The notes below the pieces were generated by a model that saw only the letters and a list, made by a program, of their open reading frames with translations, made no database searches and was not told the origin of the DNA. From an uncultured Aquimarina sp. (GTDB lineage: Bacteria > Bacteroidota > Bacteroidia > Flavobacteriales > Flavobacteriaceae): 64,000 nucleotides of DNA. Below are positions 27,105-38,762 of this stretch, in pieces. Every line of letters begins with the position of its first letter. Within the stretch, counting starts at the first letter, position 1. The stretch spans positions 1 through 64,000 of the forward strand of contig NZ_CANLMP010000001.1 in assembly GCF_947492405.1 (NCBI RefSeq). Direction: 5' to 3'. The position numbers and the translations under genes are program-made.

Positions 27105-27243
27105 TAGAAACTCTTTAAGAGTCATAAATATATACTTTTAATATATTAAATTATATATTTCGTACAATGATTTATTTCTTTTCTATAAAACTTTAAGAAG
27201 TGTTTAGTTTAATTAGAGTAGCTTGGCGAAGCCTATTTTAAAC

Positions 27244-27276
27244 ACAAAGCTCTCTTTGTAAAAAAGAGAGCTTTGT
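27244..27276 (-). terminator. Terminator downstream of clpC
   Basis: A perfect 14-bp stem (27244-27257 with 27263-27276) rich in AAAGCTCTC lies 25 bases beyond the clpC stop. It separates clpC from the paralogue array. Confidence 0.75.
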
Positions 27277-27300
27277 TATTTAATTTGCTTATGTATTATA

Positions 27301-29856
27301 TTAAGATTCCGTTGGTTTTTCGGCTTTCTTAATCTTAATTGTCAATTCATTAGAATCATCATCCAGATCCATAAAAATACTGTCACCTTCTTGTAATTGA
27401 GCGCTAATAATTTCTTCCGCCAGCGCATCTTCGATGTACTTTTGGATTGCTCTTTTTAGTGGTCTTGCTCCATACTGTTTGTCAAAACCTTTTTCAGTGA
27501 TATAGTCCTTTGCTTTTTCACTTAGGCTTAAATCATATCCAAGGTCTTTAATTCTTCCGTATAGTTTTTCTAGTTCGATATCGATTATTTTATGAATATC
27601 CTCACGCTCTAGTGCATTAAAGACAATTACATCATCAACACGATTTAAAAACTCCGGAGCAAATGCTTTCTTCAGTGCATTCTCAATGACACCTTTTGCA
27701 TAACTATCTGATTGCGTCTTTTTCGCACTAGTTCCAAAGCCAACACCTTGTCCAAAATCCTTAAGTTTACGAGCTCCGATGTTTGATGTCATAATAATGA
27801 TCGCATTTCTGAAATCAATTTTTCGACCAAGGCTGTCTGTTAAATATCCATCATCTAATACTTGTAACATCATATTAAATACATCAGGATGTGCTTTTTC
27901 GATTTCATCCAATAAAATTACAGCGTATGGTTTTCTTCTTACTTTTTCGGTAAGTTGACCACCTTCTTCATAACCTACATATCCTGGAGGTGCTCCAATA
28001 AGTCTGGAAACAGCAAATTTTTCCATATACTCACTCATATCAATACGAATAAGTGTGTCTTCACTATCAAAAAGTTCTTTTGCAAGTACCTTGGCTAGTT
28101 GTGTTTTACCAACACCTGTTTGCCCTAGGAATATAAAAGATCCAATAGGTTTGTTAGGGTCTTTTAGACCTGCACGATTACGTTGAATTGCCTTAACAAC
28201 TTTAGAAACAGCATCATCTTGACCAATAACTTTTCCTTTTATAAGTTTTGGTAATTCGGCAAGTTTATTACTTTCGGTTTGTGCGATACGATTAACCGGA
28301 ATACCAGTCATCATCGACACTACATCAGCTACACTTTCTTCATCAACAATTTCTTTATGAAGCTTAGAATCTTTCTCCCATTGCTCTTGTGCTTGCGCTA
28401 ATTCCTTTTCGAGATTCTTTTCATCATCTCTAAGTTTAGCAGCTTCTTCATACTTTTGTTTTTTAACAACACTATTTTTAAGTTCTCTAACTTCTTCTAG
28501 TTTTTTCTCTAAATCTAGAATTTTTTTAGGAACATCTATATTTGTGATGTGCACTCTTGATCCAGCCTCATCTAAGGCATCTATAGCCTTGTCTGGCAGA
28601 AAACGATCTGTCATGTATCTGTTAGTAAGCTTAACACAAGCCTGAATAGCCTCATCGGTATAACTTACATTATGATGTTCTTCGTACTTTTCCTTAATAT
28701 TTTCAAGAATTTCTATAGTTTCTTCAATATTTGTAGGCTCTACTATAACTTTTTGGAAACGTCTTTCTAATGCACCATCTTTTTCGATATATTGTCGATA
28801 TTCATCTAAAGTAGTAGCTCCAATGCATTGTATTTCACCTCTAGCTAAAGCAGGTTTAAACATGTTAGAAGCATCGAGACTTCCTGTAGCGCCACCAGCA
28901 CCTACAATTGTGTGAATTTCGTCTATAAAAAGAATGATATCATCATTTTTCTCTAGTTCGTTCATTACCGCTTTCATTCGCTCTTCGAACTGACCTCTAT
29001 ACTTTGTTCCGGCCACAAGACTAGCTAAATCAAGTGTTACTACACGTTTATCAAACAGTATTCGAGATACTTTTCGTTTAATAATTCTAAGAGCTAATCC
29101 CTCTGCAATCGCAGATTTTCCAACACCTGGTTCACCAATCAATAGTGGATTGTTTTTCTTTCTCCTGCTTAGAATTTGAGAAACTCTTTCTATTTCTTTT
29201 GTTCTACCTACTACAGGATCTAGTTTTCCTTCTTCCGCCATAGCGGTTAAATCTCTACCAAAATTGTCTAATACCGGAGTTTTAGATTTTTTACTTGCCT
29301 TATTTCCGCCAGCTGGAGAGTTAAAAGGATTTTCTTTTGATGCATCCCCGGTCATATCATCATCCTCAGAAAATGACTCTGCCTTAGGGTTTTCTATATA
29401 TTCTTCTTCGTTAGCAATCATAAATTTAAATTGATCTTTAACATTATCATAATCCACTTTAAGCTTGTTTAAAAGCTTGGTAGTGGGGTCGTTTTCATTT
29501 CTTAATATGCATAATAACAGATGTGCAGTGTTTATGGAAGAGCTCTGAAATAGTTTTGCTTCTAAAAAAGTAGTTTTTAGCGCTCTTTCTGCTTGTCTGG
29601 TTAAATGTAAATTCTTTTTTTCATTTGTAGCTACAGCTACGTTGGGGTTTGCGGGGCTTAGAATTTCAACTTTTCGTCTTAAATTTGTTAAATCTATATC
29701 TAACGCATCCAATATACTAATTGCTTTCCCACTTCCATCACGTAACAGTCCTAACATTAGATGTTCTGTTCCAATAAAATCGTGCCCTAATCTTAGCGCC
29801 TCCTCTTTACTGTATGCAATCACATCTTTGACTCTTGGTGAAAAATTGTCATCCAT
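27301..29856 (-). CDS. clpC: ATP-dependent Clp protease ATP-binding subunit ClpC
   Basis: The 851-residue AAA+ unfoldase feeds substrates to ClpP. It has a Clp N-terminal double repeat (about 1-145), a linker, first AAA+ module with Walker A GEPGVGKS at 241-248 and Walker B FIDEIHT, a middle domain containing a UVR motif ([16 protein letters not shown]), a second AAA+ module with GQTGVGKT near 578, and a Clp D2-small C-terminal domain. Length and order are normal. It is a single gene with its own terminator. Confidence 0.95.
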   Translation of the reverse strand: MDDNFSPRVKDVIAYSKEEALRLGHDFIGTEHLMLGLLRDGSGKAISILDALDIDLTNLRRKVEILSPANPNVAVATNEKKNLHLTRQAERALKTTFLEAKLFQSSSINTAHLLLCILRNENDPTTKLLNKLKVDYDNVKDQFKFMIANEEEYIENPKAESFSEDDDMTGDASKENPFNSPAGGNKASKKSKTPVLDNFGRDLTAMAEEGKLDPVVGRTKEIERVSQILSRRKKNNPLLIGEPGVGKSAIAEGLALRIIKRKVSRILFDKRVVTLDLASLVAGTKYRGQFEERMKAVMNELEKNDDIILFIDEIHTIVGAGGATGSLDASNMFKPALARGEIQCIGATTLDEYRQYIEKDGALERRFQKVIVEPTNIEETIEILENIKEKYEEHHNVSYTDEAIQACVKLTNRYMTDRFLPDKAIDALDEAGSRVHITNIDVPKKILDLEKKLEEVRELKNSVVKKQKYEEAAKLRDDEKNLEKELAQAQEQWEKDSKLHKEIVDEESVADVVSMMTGIPVNRIAQTESNKLAELPKLIKGKVIGQDDAVSKVVKAIQRNRAGLKDPNKPIGSFIFLGQTGVGKTQLAKVLAKELFDSEDTLIRIDMSEYMEKFAVSRLIGAPPGYVGYEEGGQLTEKVRRKPYAVILLDEIEKAHPDVFNMMLQVLDDGYLTDSLGRKIDFRNAIIIMTSNIGARKLKDFGQGVGFGTSAKKTQSDSYAKGVIENALKKAFAPEFLNRVDDVIVFNALEREDIHKIIDIELEKLYGRIKDLGYDLSLSEKAKDYITEKGFDKQYGARPLKRAIQKYIEDALAEEIISAQLQEGDSIFMDLDDDSNELTIKIKKAEKPTES

Positions 29857-30237
29857 ATAATTAGTTTCTTTCTTTTTCTGTGTTTTTTACTATTAAATAT
29901 AGTAATTTTTAAAATTACATTGGCAAAAACTATTCCTTTTAACCATCATTAACAGATAAGCTGACATAAATACCTTTTATGTCATATTTCTGTATGTCTA
30001 CACAATGTTTTTTAATTATTAAAAAATCAAATTTAATAGTATTATTAAGTTTTCTGAGTAAATAGACAAAAAAAGCATTAATAATCAAAATCTATATTTG
30101 TAGACTTATTAACTATATAGGTCGTTTAAGTTGTTAATAAATTACGTATATTATAGAAGGTATAGACAGTTAAAACCGTCTTAATTTACTTAAATTAGCC
30201 CGTTAAATAAAATCAATTTTAGAATAAAATAATTTTT
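29857..30237. other. Divergent regulatory region between clpC and gyrA
   Basis: These 381 bases hold no gene. A TATATTTG -7-like element is seen at 30093-30100 for gyrA. A weak TATATTTA on the minus strand, about 45 bases before clpC and preceded by TTTTTG, could serve clpC. No riboswitch or repeat was recognised. Confidence 0.5.
30093..30100 (+). promoter_or_regulatory. Candidate -7 element for gyrA
   Basis: TATATTTG fits TAnnTTTG and would give a 5' leader of about 130 bases before the gyrA ATG. No clear -33 element accompanies it. Confidence 0.4.
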
Positions 30238-32781
30238 ATGGCAGAAGGAGAAAAGCTAATACCTATCAATATAGAGGATGAGATGAAGTCTGCATACATC
30301 GATTATTCGATGTCAGTGATTGTATCACGAGCACTTCCGGATGTTAGAGATGGTCTTAAACCAGTACACAGAAGAGTTTTATATGGTATGTATGAGTTAG
30401 GTGTTAAAGCCGGTAGTGCTCATAAGAAATCAGCAAGAATAGTTGGTGAGGTTCTTGGTAAATATCACCCTCACGGTGATACATCAGTCTATGACACAAT
30501 GGTTCGTATGGCTCAAGAATGGAGTTTGCGATACATGTTGGTAGATGGTCAAGGAAACTTTGGATCTGTAGATGGAGATAGTCCGGCAGCAATGCGTTAT
30601 ACAGAGGCAAGAATGCGAAAAATATCCGAAGATATGCTCGCAGATATTGATAAAGATACAGTTGATCATACATTTAATTTTGATGATACATTAAAGGAAC
30701 CTACGGTTTTACCAAGTAGGGTACCAGGATTACTGATTAACGGTGCTTCAGGTATCGCTGTTGGTATGGCTACGAATATGCCTCCTCATAATTTAAGCGA
30801 AGTTGTAGATGGAACTATTGCTTATATTGAGAATAATGATATCGAAATAGATGAGCTTATTCAACACATTAAAGCACCAGATTTTCCTACTGGAGGTATT
30901 ATATATGGTTATGATGGCGTAAGAGAAGCATTTAAAACTGGTAGAGGTAGGATAGTAATGCGTGCTAAAGCTAGTTTTGAAGAGGTAAATGGTAGAGAAT
31001 GTATTATCGTGTCTGAAATACCTTATCAAGTGAACAAGGCAGATATGATTAAGAAAACTGCCGATCTTGTAAATGATAAGAAAATTGATGGTATTTCTAC
31101 TATTAGAGATGAATCTGATAGAAAAGGAATGCGTATCGTTTATATCTTAAAAAGAGATGCAATACCTAATATAGTACTTAATCTTTTATACAAGTATACT
31201 GCTTTACAGTCTTCATTCAGTGTTAATAATATAGCATTGGTAAATGGAAGACCACAGTTACTGAATGTAAAAGAAATGATTCATCATTTTGTCGAGCATA
31301 GACACGAAGTTGTTGTGCGAAGAACAAGATATGAGTTAAGAAAAGCAGAAGAAAGAGCACATATATTAGAAGGTCTGATCATTGCTTCTGATAATATAGA
31401 CGAAGTTATCAAATTGATTAGAGCGTCTTCTAATGCTGATGAAGCAAGACAAAAACTTATTGATCGATTTAAACTCACAGAAATACAAGCGAAAGCAATT
31501 GTCGAAATGCGTCTGCGTCAACTGACAGGACTGGAACAGGATAAATTGCGTGCTGAGTATGATGAGTTAATGAAAACTATTGAAGACCTTAAGGATATTC
31601 TTGACAAAAAAGAACGTCGAATGGATATTATTAAGGAAGAGCTTATTGAAGTAAAAGATAAATACGGAGATGATCGTCGTTCTCAGATAGAATATGCAGG
31701 TGGAGATTTAAGTATTGAAGATATGATACCAAATGAGAAAGTAGTAATTACTATTTCTCATGCAGGTTATATCAAAAGGACTTCCCTTACAGAATATAAA
31801 AAGCAGAATAGAGGAGGAGTTGGCCAGAAAGGAAGTACTACGCGTAATGAAGATTTCTTAGAACATCTATTTGTTGGTACGAATCATCAATATATGTTGT
31901 TTTTTACCCAAAAAGGGAAATGTTTCTGGATGCGAGTTTATGAAATTCCAGAAGGAAGTAAGACGTCAAAAGGTAGAGCGATACAAAACTTGATTAATAT
32001 TGAAAGTGATGACAAGGTAAAAGCATTTATCTGTACGCAAGATCTTAAAGATGAAGAATACATTAATTCTCATTATGTCATAATGGCAACTAAAAAAGGT
32101 CAGGTTAAAAAGACTTCTCTAGAGCAATATTCCAGACCAAGAACTAATGGTATAAATGCTATTACTATTAAGGATAATGATGAATTGTTAGAAGCTAAGC
32201 TTACTGATGGAAAAAGCCAGGTAATGCTTGCTGTTAAATCAGGTAAAGCAATTCGTTTTGAAGAGGAAAAGACTAGACCGATGGGACGTGGAGCATCAGG
32301 TGTGCGAGGTATTAGACTTGCTGATGATAAAGATGAAGTAATCGGAATGGTTGCCGTAAATGATATGGAAAGTAATATTCTGGTAGTTTCAGAAAACGGT
32401 TATGGAAAACGCTCCAAGCTAGATGATTATAGGATTACGAATAGAGGAGGAAAAGGAGTGAAGACTATATCAGTTACTGATAAAACTGGACAGTTAGTTG
32501 CTATCAAAAATGTTACTGATGAGGATGATCTTATGATTATTAATAAATCAGGTATTGCTATTAGATTGTCAGTAGAAGACTTAAGAGTAATGGGACGTGC
32601 TACACAAGGAGTTCGTTTGATTAATTTAAAAGGTAAAGATTCTATCGCGGCGGTAGCTAAAGTAATGCATGATGACGATGATGTTGAAGATGAAAATGAG
32701 AATATTGAAGAAAATAATATATCTTTGCAAAATGAAGGCGATGCTGCTGATGGCACGACTATTGATGAAACAAATGAATAA
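30238..32781 (+). CDS. gyrA: DNA gyrase subunit A
   Basis: The 847-residue type IIA topoisomerase subunit breaks and rejoins DNA with GyrB. The catalytic tyrosine is Tyr121 in AAMRYTEAR. The quinolone-binding stretch reads [11 protein letters not shown], with Thr82 at the position of E. coli Ser83 and Asp86 at that of Asp87. The GyrA box near 560 reads [10 protein letters not shown] (QRRGGKG-type) and the C-terminal beta-pinwheel is present, followed by an acidic tail. It is followed after 28 bases by a TPR-protein gene, probably on the same transcript. No gyrB is adjacent. Confidence 0.96.
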   Translation: MAEGEKLIPINIEDEMKSAYIDYSMSVIVSRALPDVRDGLKPVHRRVLYGMYELGVKAGSAHKKSARIVGEVLGKYHPHGDTSVYDTMVRMAQEWSLRYMLVDGQGNFGSVDGDSPAAMRYTEARMRKISEDMLADIDKDTVDHTFNFDDTLKEPTVLPSRVPGLLINGASGIAVGMATNMPPHNLSEVVDGTIAYIENNDIEIDELIQHIKAPDFPTGGIIYGYDGVREAFKTGRGRIVMRAKASFEEVNGRECIIVSEIPYQVNKADMIKKTADLVNDKKIDGISTIRDESDRKGMRIVYILKRDAIPNIVLNLLYKYTALQSSFSVNNIALVNGRPQLLNVKEMIHHFVEHRHEVVVRRTRYELRKAEERAHILEGLIIASDNIDEVIKLIRASSNADEARQKLIDRFKLTEIQAKAIVEMRLRQLTGLEQDKLRAEYDELMKTIEDLKDILDKKERRMDIIKEELIEVKDKYGDDRRSQIEYAGGDLSIEDMIPNEKVVITISHAGYIKRTSLTEYKKQNRGGVGQKGSTTRNEDFLEHLFVGTNHQYMLFFTQKGKCFWMRVYEIPEGSKTSKGRAIQNLINIESDDKVKAFICTQDLKDEEYINSHYVIMATKKGQVKKTSLEQYSRPRTNGINAITIKDNDELLEAKLTDGKSQVMLAVKSGKAIRFEEEKTRPMGRGASGVRGIRLADDKDEVIGMVAVNDMESNILVVSENGYGKRSKLDDYRITNRGGKGVKTISVTDKTGQLVAIKNVTDEDDLMIINKSGIAIRLSVEDLRVMGRATQGVRLINLKGKDSIAAVAKVMHDDDDVEDENENIEENNISLQNEGDAADGTTIDETNE

Positions 32782-32809
32782 CAAAGAATCCCATAAAAAA
32801 AGACAAGTA

Positions 32810-34084
32810 ATGAGAACTAAATTTATTTTAGCATTTTTTTTAACTATAAGTGCTATTGGTTTTTCACAGAAAAAAGCGCTTAGTGCAGCTAAAAAGGCAT
32901 TAAAATCTGGAAACATAGAAGTAGCTAGTGATGCGTTAGCAGCAGCAGAAGGTCAGTTAGAAACTGCTGACAATAAAATGAAAGCACAGTATTATTTTCT
33001 AAAAGGACAGGTTATATCTGCATCTTCAGATAAATCATTAGAAAAAATAGAAAATGCTGCATCAGCTTATACTAAAGTTTTAGAAATAGAGAAGGAGTCT
33101 GGTAGTAAAAAATATTCTGCACAAGCAGATACAGGAATCCAGACACTTCGTCAAGCTTTAATTGAAGAAGCGGTTGCAGATCAGAAAGCTGGAAAAAATA
33201 AAGAAGCAGCAGATAAACTTTATTTAGGATATAAAACTAAAAAAACGGATACTTCTTATTTGTATTTTGCTGCATCTAATGCCGTAAATGGAAAAGATTA
33301 TGACGCTGCTTTAAAATATTATAATGAGCTAATTGATCTTGGATATAATGGAATTGAAGATCGTTTTACAGCTACTAATAAGGAAACAGGAGAAGTAGAT
33401 AATTTTGATTCTAAACAATTAAGAGATTTCTCTGTTAAAGCAGGTACGCATATCAAGCCAGAAGCATCCAAAACAGAATCTAGAAGATCAGAGATTACAA
33501 AAAACTTGGCGCTTATCTATATCAATCAAGGTAAAGATGAAGAAGCAATTAAGGCAATGGAAGCTGCTAAAAAGGAAAATCCGAACGATCCTGCTTTGAT
33601 GCAAGAAGAAGCTAATATGTTTTACAAATTAGGGAACATAGCTAAATATCAGGAATTAATGGAGAAGATAGTTGCTAATGACCCTGAAAACCCTAATTTA
33701 TTATATAATTTAGGAGTAAGTGCATCACGTCTTGGAGATAATGAAAAGGCATTGGAGTACTATAAGAAAGCTTTGGAGATAAAACCTGATTATTCTTCTG
33801 CACAAATAAATATAGCAGCTATTATTTTGAGTGGAGAGACTGCTCTTAATGAGGAAATGAATAGCCTAGGTACATCTAACGCGGATTATAAAAGGTTTGA
33901 TGTTCTTAAAAAGCAAAAACAAGATCTATATAGAGAAGCTGTACCTTATTTAGAAGGTGCTATACAATCTAAGCCAGATAATGTCGATGCCGTTCGTACC
34001 CTAATGCAGATCTTTTATCAACTAGATGATCCAAAAGCAGAAGACATGAAAAATAAATTAAAAGCTCTAGAGGGAGGTAATTAA
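32810..34084 (+). CDS. Exported tetratricopeptide repeat protein
   Basis: A 424-residue protein from the MRTKFILAFF start at 32810, which yields a signal peptide cleaved near FSQ-KK. The same frame is open upstream into the end of gyrA, but that extension is unlike a signal sequence. At least five TPR motifs are visible (for example ENPNLLYNLGVSASRLGDNE and KALEYYKKALEIKPDYSSAQ). It probably acts as a protein-protein scaffold in the envelope. The position directly after gyrA is, in my recollection, common in Flavobacteriaceae. Function unknown. Confidence 0.85.
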   Translation: MRTKFILAFFLTISAIGFSQKKALSAAKKALKSGNIEVASDALAAAEGQLETADNKMKAQYYFLKGQVISASSDKSLEKIENAASAYTKVLEIEKESGSKKYSAQADTGIQTLRQALIEEAVADQKAGKNKEAADKLYLGYKTKKTDTSYLYFAASNAVNGKDYDAALKYYNELIDLGYNGIEDRFTATNKETGEVDNFDSKQLRDFSVKAGTHIKPEASKTESRRSEITKNLALIYINQGKDEEAIKAMEAAKKENPNDPALMQEEANMFYKLGNIAKYQELMEKIVANDPENPNLLYNLGVSASRLGDNEKALEYYKKALEIKPDYSSAQINIAAIILSGETALNEEMNSLGTSNADYKRFDVLKKQKQDLYREAVPYLEGAIQSKPDNVDAVRTLMQIFYQLDDPKAEDMKNKLKALEGGN

Positions 34085-34110
34085 TCCAACACTAGACTTT
34101 AATGATAAAA

Positions 34111-34145
34111 AAAGTGCGGATCAAAATTTGATCCGCACTTTTTTT
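34111..34145. terminator. Bidirectional terminator after the TPR gene
   Basis: A long palindrome (about 15-bp stem built on AAGTGCGGATCAAA, no unpaired loop beyond AATT) is flanked by A and T runs between convergent genes. Confidence 0.85.
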
Positions 34146-34163
34146 ATCAAGATTATTATTAGC

Positions 34164-34574
34164 CTAATAAGAGGTTAGAGTTCGTTCTAATAATTGAACG
34201 TTACTATGAAGACGTTCTCTAACAATACTCATCATCCTTTTATTTAGGGCAGAAGAATTCTTTATGTATATTAAGTATTCATCTACAGTAAATTGACCGA
34301 TAATCATTCCTTTTAGACTATTCCTTAATTTCATGTCCTTTTGAATAGCGTTATCGATATAAAGCAAACGTTTTTCTAAAGTTAATTCGTAGAAAGTGTT
34401 TTTTCTTTTCTTAATGTAATTCCTGAATACTTCGATTAATAATTCGCCCTGTAACTTGATTATGGGTCTGATTGTTTTGTTCTGAAATTGCTCGTCATCT
34501 GACATGTTTTCAGAAACTCTTGCATTTAAAATTTGTGGGCGTATTGCCAGTAAATTTGATTCCCTGTTTTCCAT
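34164..34574 (-). CDS. Conserved flavobacterial protein of unknown function
   Basis: The 136-residue, mostly helical, basic protein has no signal peptide or membrane segment. The motifs NKTIRPIIKLQGELLIEVF, LEKRLLYIDNAIQKD and LRNSLKGMIIGQFT look like a conserved core. I recall close relatives in Flavobacteriaceae, some carrying a doubtful glyoxalase label; no glyoxalase metal ligands are visible here. It stands alone. Confidence 0.7.
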   Translation of the reverse strand: MENRESNLLAIRPQILNARVSENMSDDEQFQNKTIRPIIKLQGELLIEVFRNYIKKRKNTFYELTLEKRLLYIDNAIQKDMKLRNSLKGMIIGQFTVDEYLIYIKNSSALNKRMMSIVRERLHSNVQLLERTLTSY

Positions 34575-34733
34575 AGTAAAGAGTGTTTACTAAAAATACA
34601 GAATTGTTTCGTCCAAAATAGACTATGATGTTTAGAGTTTTAAACCAGTTATGAACAAGATTTTATTATGAAATTAGTCAATTGTTTTTCTCTTTTTCTA
34701 GGATGATAAACATTGTTCAATCCTAGAGTAAAG

Positions 34734-34762
34734 AAAAGAGCCCTTAAAAAAAGAGCTCTTTT
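34734..34762 (-). terminator. Terminator of the BNR-repeat protein gene
   Basis: An 8-bp stem (AAAAGAGC with GCTCTTTT, 34734-34741 and 34755-34762) about 28 bases after the stop, with T-rich sequence in the leftward direction. Confidence 0.6.
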
Positions 34763-34789
34763 TGTCATAAAAAAATAATTAAGTATAGT

Positions 34790-37700
34790 TTATTTACTTA
34801 GGTATTCCTCTTTTGATTTTATTAGGAAAGTACCTGCATTATTTTTTTCTAAATACTTTTTAAACTTAGCTAATTGTTTTGCTTCTATTTTTTGATATTT
34901 TGTTTTCGCTTCGTTTAATCTATTTTCTAATACTTCTTTATTCTCTAGTTGTGATAAAGATGGTTTTTCGAATAAGTTAGCCACATCGCTATATAATAAA
35001 GCTAATTTCTCTCTTAATTGTGGTTCCGCTTCAGCTACATAATTATCACCAGTAGTTACAACCAATGATTCTTTTAGTGTATTCATTTCTGTAATTAGTG
35101 CAGAAGCAACTTTTGTTGCTTTTGAATCTTCTTTTTGTACTTTTTCTGCTTTATTAATTGTTTGGTCGATCTTGTAGACTAAATATGCTAAATCTTCCAT
35201 ATTATTATAAAGTTCTTTAGTAGTTTTAAATTGAGATTCTCTTTCGGCATTAGTCACTATCGAATTTGGATCGTTTTGAAGCGTTATAGAACTTTCATAA
35301 GAGTTTTTTCCTTTTTTGAGAACTACTTTATAGGTTCCGGCAGCAGCTCTTGGTGAAGTAAATCCACCAGCTGTATACGACTTACCGGCCGCAACTTTAG
35401 GGGCTTTTGTTCTAAAATCCCAGGTAGCAATGTTAATTCCCTTAGATTTTCCAGGTACAAGAGAGGCAATTTCATTTCCATTTTTATCCTGAATAGACAA
35501 AGTCATTTTTCCAAAAGTGTGTCTCTTTTTTAAATAATAAATAATTTGACCAGAAGAGGAAGGATTATTTCCTACAAATTGTAGCTCAGTACTTCCTCCT
35601 CCAAAACCACCTTCTTCTTTTATTATCGCTGGTTTAGAAGCAAAGAAATGAACATCTTTTTTTAACATTTCTTGATTGATTTGGCGTAATGGAGAAATGT
35701 CATCAATAATGATAATTCCTCTACCATGGGTACCTAATACAAGATCATTTGTTTTTTTCTGTAAATCAATGAAGTGAACAGCAGTAGCAGGCATGTTATT
35801 AGTAAAACGAGACCAGTTTTTTCCGCCATCTATGGTTATAAATAATCCAAATTCTGTACCTAGATATAGTAAGTTTTCATTCTCAAAATCTTCTTGGATA
35901 TTTCTAGTAAATCCAATAATATCATCAGTTACAAGAGATTTCCAAGTTTGTCCAAAATCGGTGGTTTTGTATACATAAGGTTTCATGTCATTCTGTGCAT
36001 GACCATCAAAAACGGCATATGCTGTTCCTTTAGAATGGTTACTTGCTTCTATATGATATACCCATGTATTTTTAGGAACTCCTTGTATATTCGGTGTTGT
36101 ATTGGACCATGTTTTTCCTCCGTCTTGTGTTATTTGAACGTTCCCATCATCTGTTCCTACCCAGATTACTTTTTCATCCAAAGGTGATTCTGCAATTGTG
36201 AAAATTGTAGTATGCGTTTCTGCTCCTGATTTATCAGTTGAAATACCTCCAGATTCTTTATCTTGTTTTAGTGGATCATTAGTAGTAAGATCTGGAGAAA
36301 TAATCTTCCAATTATCACCCATATCTTCACTTATATGAAGAAATTGACTACCCATATAAAATCTATCTGGCTGATGTGAACTTATTGCCATGGGGGCATT
36401 CCAATTAAAACGGAGATCAGCTTTTCCTTTTACTTGTAAAGGTTTTACATTTTTAGTATTGTTTTTATCAATATCATATCTCCATACATTTTGAGCACCT
36501 TGCATTTCGGAGTAAATAATTTTTTTAGTTGGATGTCTAAGCACTCTAAAACCATCTCCGACACCTATACGTTTCCAATCACGTGCCTCGATACCTCCAG
36601 GAGAAGAAGATGGACCATACCAGGAACCGTTATCCTGTAATCCACCATAAATGTTATAAGGTTCTTCATTATCTACGCTAATTTGATAGAATTGTGATAA
36701 TGGCAGGTTGTCTACCATATCCATAGTAGATCCACCATCCCAACTTCTATAAACACCACCATCAGTACCTACATACATTCTATCTGAATTGTTAATATCA
36801 AATGTAATATCGTGGATATCCGCATGCATGTTACCAAGATTTTTAAAAGTCTTTCCACCATCTCTTGATATGGAACCAAATAAACCTCCTTTTACTATAA
36901 TATCTGGATTTTTAGGATCTACAACGATTCTAGCAAAGTAAAAAGGTCTTACCACGAGCCCAAAATCTCCATTTAATAATTTCCAACTTGCTCCTGCATC
37001 GTCGGATCTGTATAAACCTTTATCTTCTTTACTTTCTACAAGAGCGTATACAATTTTAGGATTAGAAGGAGCGATTGCTATACCAAATCTTCCTAAATCA
37101 CCTTTTGGGAAACCGTTATGGATTTTATTCCATGTTTTTCCTGCGTCTGTTGATTTATAGAGAGCACTATTAGGTCCACCTGAGTTAAAGCCCCAAGCGG
37201 TTCTTCTAAACTCCCACATAGCAGCATAGAGGATATTAGGATTAGAAGGATCCATGATTAAATCACTAACCCCTGTTTTTTCGTCTACATATAAAATCTT
37301 ATTCCAGGTTTTTCCACCATCATTTGATTTATACACACCACGTTCGTCACTATCTCCCCAGAGTGCGCCCATAACTCCAACATATATTTCGTTAGAGTTT
37401 TTCGGATTAATTTCGATACCACTAATTCTCTCCGACTTTTCAAAGCCCATTTTTTTCCAATTAGCACCACCGTCTGAAGATTTATAAAGTCCATCTCCTA
37501 CAGAAACACTATTCCTGGTCCATATTTCTCCGGTTCCTACCCAAACAGTATTGTCCGGATCGCCTGGATCTACGGCTACAGTACCTATAGATTGTGCATA
37601 ATCATCAAAAATAGGAGTGAAGCTTGCACCTCCATTAGAAGATTTCCAGACACCACCACCAGCAGTTCCAGCGTAGATAATTCTATCATTTGTAGGGTGA

Positions 37701-37858
37701 TTCTCTAAATCAATAATACGACCACTCATTAAAGCTGGACCTATATGCCTTGCTTCTAGTTTTCCAAAAAGTTCTTTACCTTTTAGTACAATATCTTGAG
37801 CTTGTATTGTTAGAGAAAATATAATGCTAAGCCCCGCTATTATAATTTTTTTATTCAT
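34790..37858 (-). CDS. Secreted BNR/sortilin-like beta-propeller protein
   Basis: A 1022-residue exported protein with a signal peptide (to about 20). At least nine Asp-box motifs (SxDxGxxW type: SSDGGANW, SNDGGKTW, STDAGKTW, TQDGGKTW, TIDGGKNW) spread over residues about 70-710 predict one or two Vps10/sialidase-like propellers. The last 300 residues are a beta domain (around 740-870) and a helical region ending at the C terminus. No type IX secretion tail is evident. Homologues are often labelled glycosyl hydrolase without proof; no catalytic set is visible. It may belong with the LolA-like gene upstream, 76 bases away on the same strand. Confidence 0.85.
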   Translation of the reverse strand: MNKKIIIAGLSIIFSLTIQAQDIVLKGKELFGKLEARHIGPALMSGRIIDLENHPTNDRIIYAGTAGGGVWKSSNGGASFTPIFDDYAQSIGTVAVDPGDPDNTVWVGTGEIWTRNSVSVGDGLYKSSDGGANWKKMGFEKSERISGIEINPKNSNEIYVGVMGALWGDSDERGVYKSNDGGKTWNKILYVDEKTGVSDLIMDPSNPNILYAAMWEFRRTAWGFNSGGPNSALYKSTDAGKTWNKIHNGFPKGDLGRFGIAIAPSNPKIVYALVESKEDKGLYRSDDAGASWKLLNGDFGLVVRPFYFARIVVDPKNPDIIVKGGLFGSISRDGGKTFKNLGNMHADIHDITFDINNSDRMYVGTDGGVYRSWDGGSTMDMVDNLPLSQFYQISVDNEEPYNIYGGLQDNGSWYGPSSSPGGIEARDWKRIGVGDGFRVLRHPTKKIIYSEMQGAQNVWRYDIDKNNTKNVKPLQVKGKADLRFNWNAPMAISSHQPDRFYMGSQFLHISEDMGDNWKIISPDLTTNDPLKQDKESGGISTDKSGAETHTTIFTIAESPLDEKVIWVGTDDGNVQITQDGGKTWSNTTPNIQGVPKNTWVYHIEASNHSKGTAYAVFDGHAQNDMKPYVYKTTDFGQTWKSLVTDDIIGFTRNIQEDFENENLLYLGTEFGLFITIDGGKNWSRFTNNMPATAVHFIDLQKKTNDLVLGTHGRGIIIIDDISPLRQINQEMLKKDVHFFASKPAIIKEEGGFGGGSTELQFVGNNPSSSGQIIYYLKKRHTFGKMTLSIQDKNGNEIASLVPGKSKGINIATWDFRTKAPKVAAGKSYTAGGFTSPRAAAGTYKVVLKKGKNSYESSITLQNDPNSIVTNAERESQFKTTKELYNNMEDLAYLVYKIDQTINKAEKVQKEDSKATKVASALITEMNTLKESLVVTTGDNYVAEAEPQLREKLALLYSDVANLFEKPSLSQLENKEVLENRLNEAKTKYQKIEAKQLAKFKKYLEKNNAGTFLIKSKEEYLSK

Positions 37859-37934
37859 AATTCTTTCGATTGATTAGTAATTTATGTGAAAAAAAATCCC
37901 CAACGAATTGGGGATCTGGTTTGTATATTGAAAA

Positions 37935-38672
37935 TTACTTTTTCTCTGGAAAAGCAAATTTAGCGTTGTCAACTTCTGGATTAAGTTTAATCTCTTTAAA
38001 ATTCATAGTTTGAAACTCACTTCCTATTGTAAAAGGAAAATAAACACCATTTACTTCTTGATAGTCGCTAATAGAAGATTTTACGGTTTGTCCTTTCATT
38101 GGACCTTGGTTCATTTGTGTCTCAACAATGATAGGTACAAAATTTTCTGTATCAAAATAATAGTGAACAATATTAGGTATAGATTGTCCATCTACAATAA
38201 TGGGATCTTTGGTCATTTTGATCTTAAAAGTTTCGGTTCCATCAACAGTTTCTTTCCCTACCAATTCGATAGTGTATCCTTTTTCTTTATAATTTAAAAA
38301 AGGATCAGGAAAATCTTTAGTCTGCTTTTTCATGTTTTCGGTAGCTTCACTATCACTTTTCTCAGCTTCCATGGTCATTTGATTTCTCTGCCAAGAGGTC
38401 TCACCATCAAACGCAGACCATGTCATACGGTTTCCCTGCAGTTCTATAGTAACTAATTGTTTTCCATCTTTTGTAGATACTTGTTCAAAAGGAATTTCCA
38501 TTCCTTGCATTTTCATAACTCCAACCATTTCAACCCCTTCTAGTTTTTCCCAGTTTTCTTTTCCTCCTGTGTTTTCTAGATAATTTGCTACGATTTCATC
38601 TGCTGTTTGGGCGTTTGCCGGAGCCAGAATTGCTATAATTAAACCTACTATTAACGATTTTAAAGTATTCAT
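37935..38672 (-). CDS. LolA-like outer membrane lipoprotein-sorting family protein
   Basis: The 245-residue periplasmic protein has a signal peptide (cleaved near ANA-QTADE) and the TADEIVANYLENTGGKENWEKLEG start that marks a LolA/LppX-like group common in Bacteroidota. The rest is a half-barrel of beta strands. It may carry a lipid or lipoprotein; a direct LolA role is doubtful because these paralogues are distant from true LolA. It is transcribed with the downstream BNR gene or separately. Confidence 0.8.
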   Translation of the reverse strand: MNTLKSLIVGLIIAILAPANAQTADEIVANYLENTGGKENWEKLEGVEMVGVMKMQGMEIPFEQVSTKDGKQLVTIELQGNRMTWSAFDGETSWQRNQMTMEAEKSDSEATENMKKQTKDFPDPFLNYKEKGYTIELVGKETVDGTETFKIKMTKDPIIVDGQSIPNIVHYYFDTENFVPIIVETQMNQGPMKGQTVKSSISDYQEVNGVYFPFTIGSEFQTMNFKEIKLNPEVDNAKFAFPEKK

Positions 38673-38718
38673 TGTTAAATTTTTAATGTTGTTACTGTAA
38701 AGTTAGTCATTCGAATCA

Positions 38719-38726
38719 TATTTTTG
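38719..38726 (+). promoter_or_regulatory. Candidate -7 element for the DUF72 gene
   Basis: TATTTTTG fits the consensus TAnnTTTG and lies 36 bases before the ATG at 38763. A -33 TTG is not at the usual distance. Confidence 0.4.
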
Positions 38727-38762
38727 TTACACTATTTATGGTAATCTTTTTAAATAAAAGTT

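Noticed and set aside
25207..27125. The four tandem paralogues considered as toxin-antitoxin or phage genes
   Set aside because: All four share one fold-like pattern and similar promoters; no partner genes, integrase or att-like repeats are present.
32669..32809. Extension of the TPR-protein gene into the end of gyrA
   Set aside because: The extension is a frame-shifted reading of gyrA and would destroy the clear signal peptide that begins at 32810.
34164..34574. Glyoxalase label for the small helical protein
   Set aside because: No glyoxalase/VOC beta-alpha-beta pattern or metal ligands are visible; the protein is predicted mainly helical.
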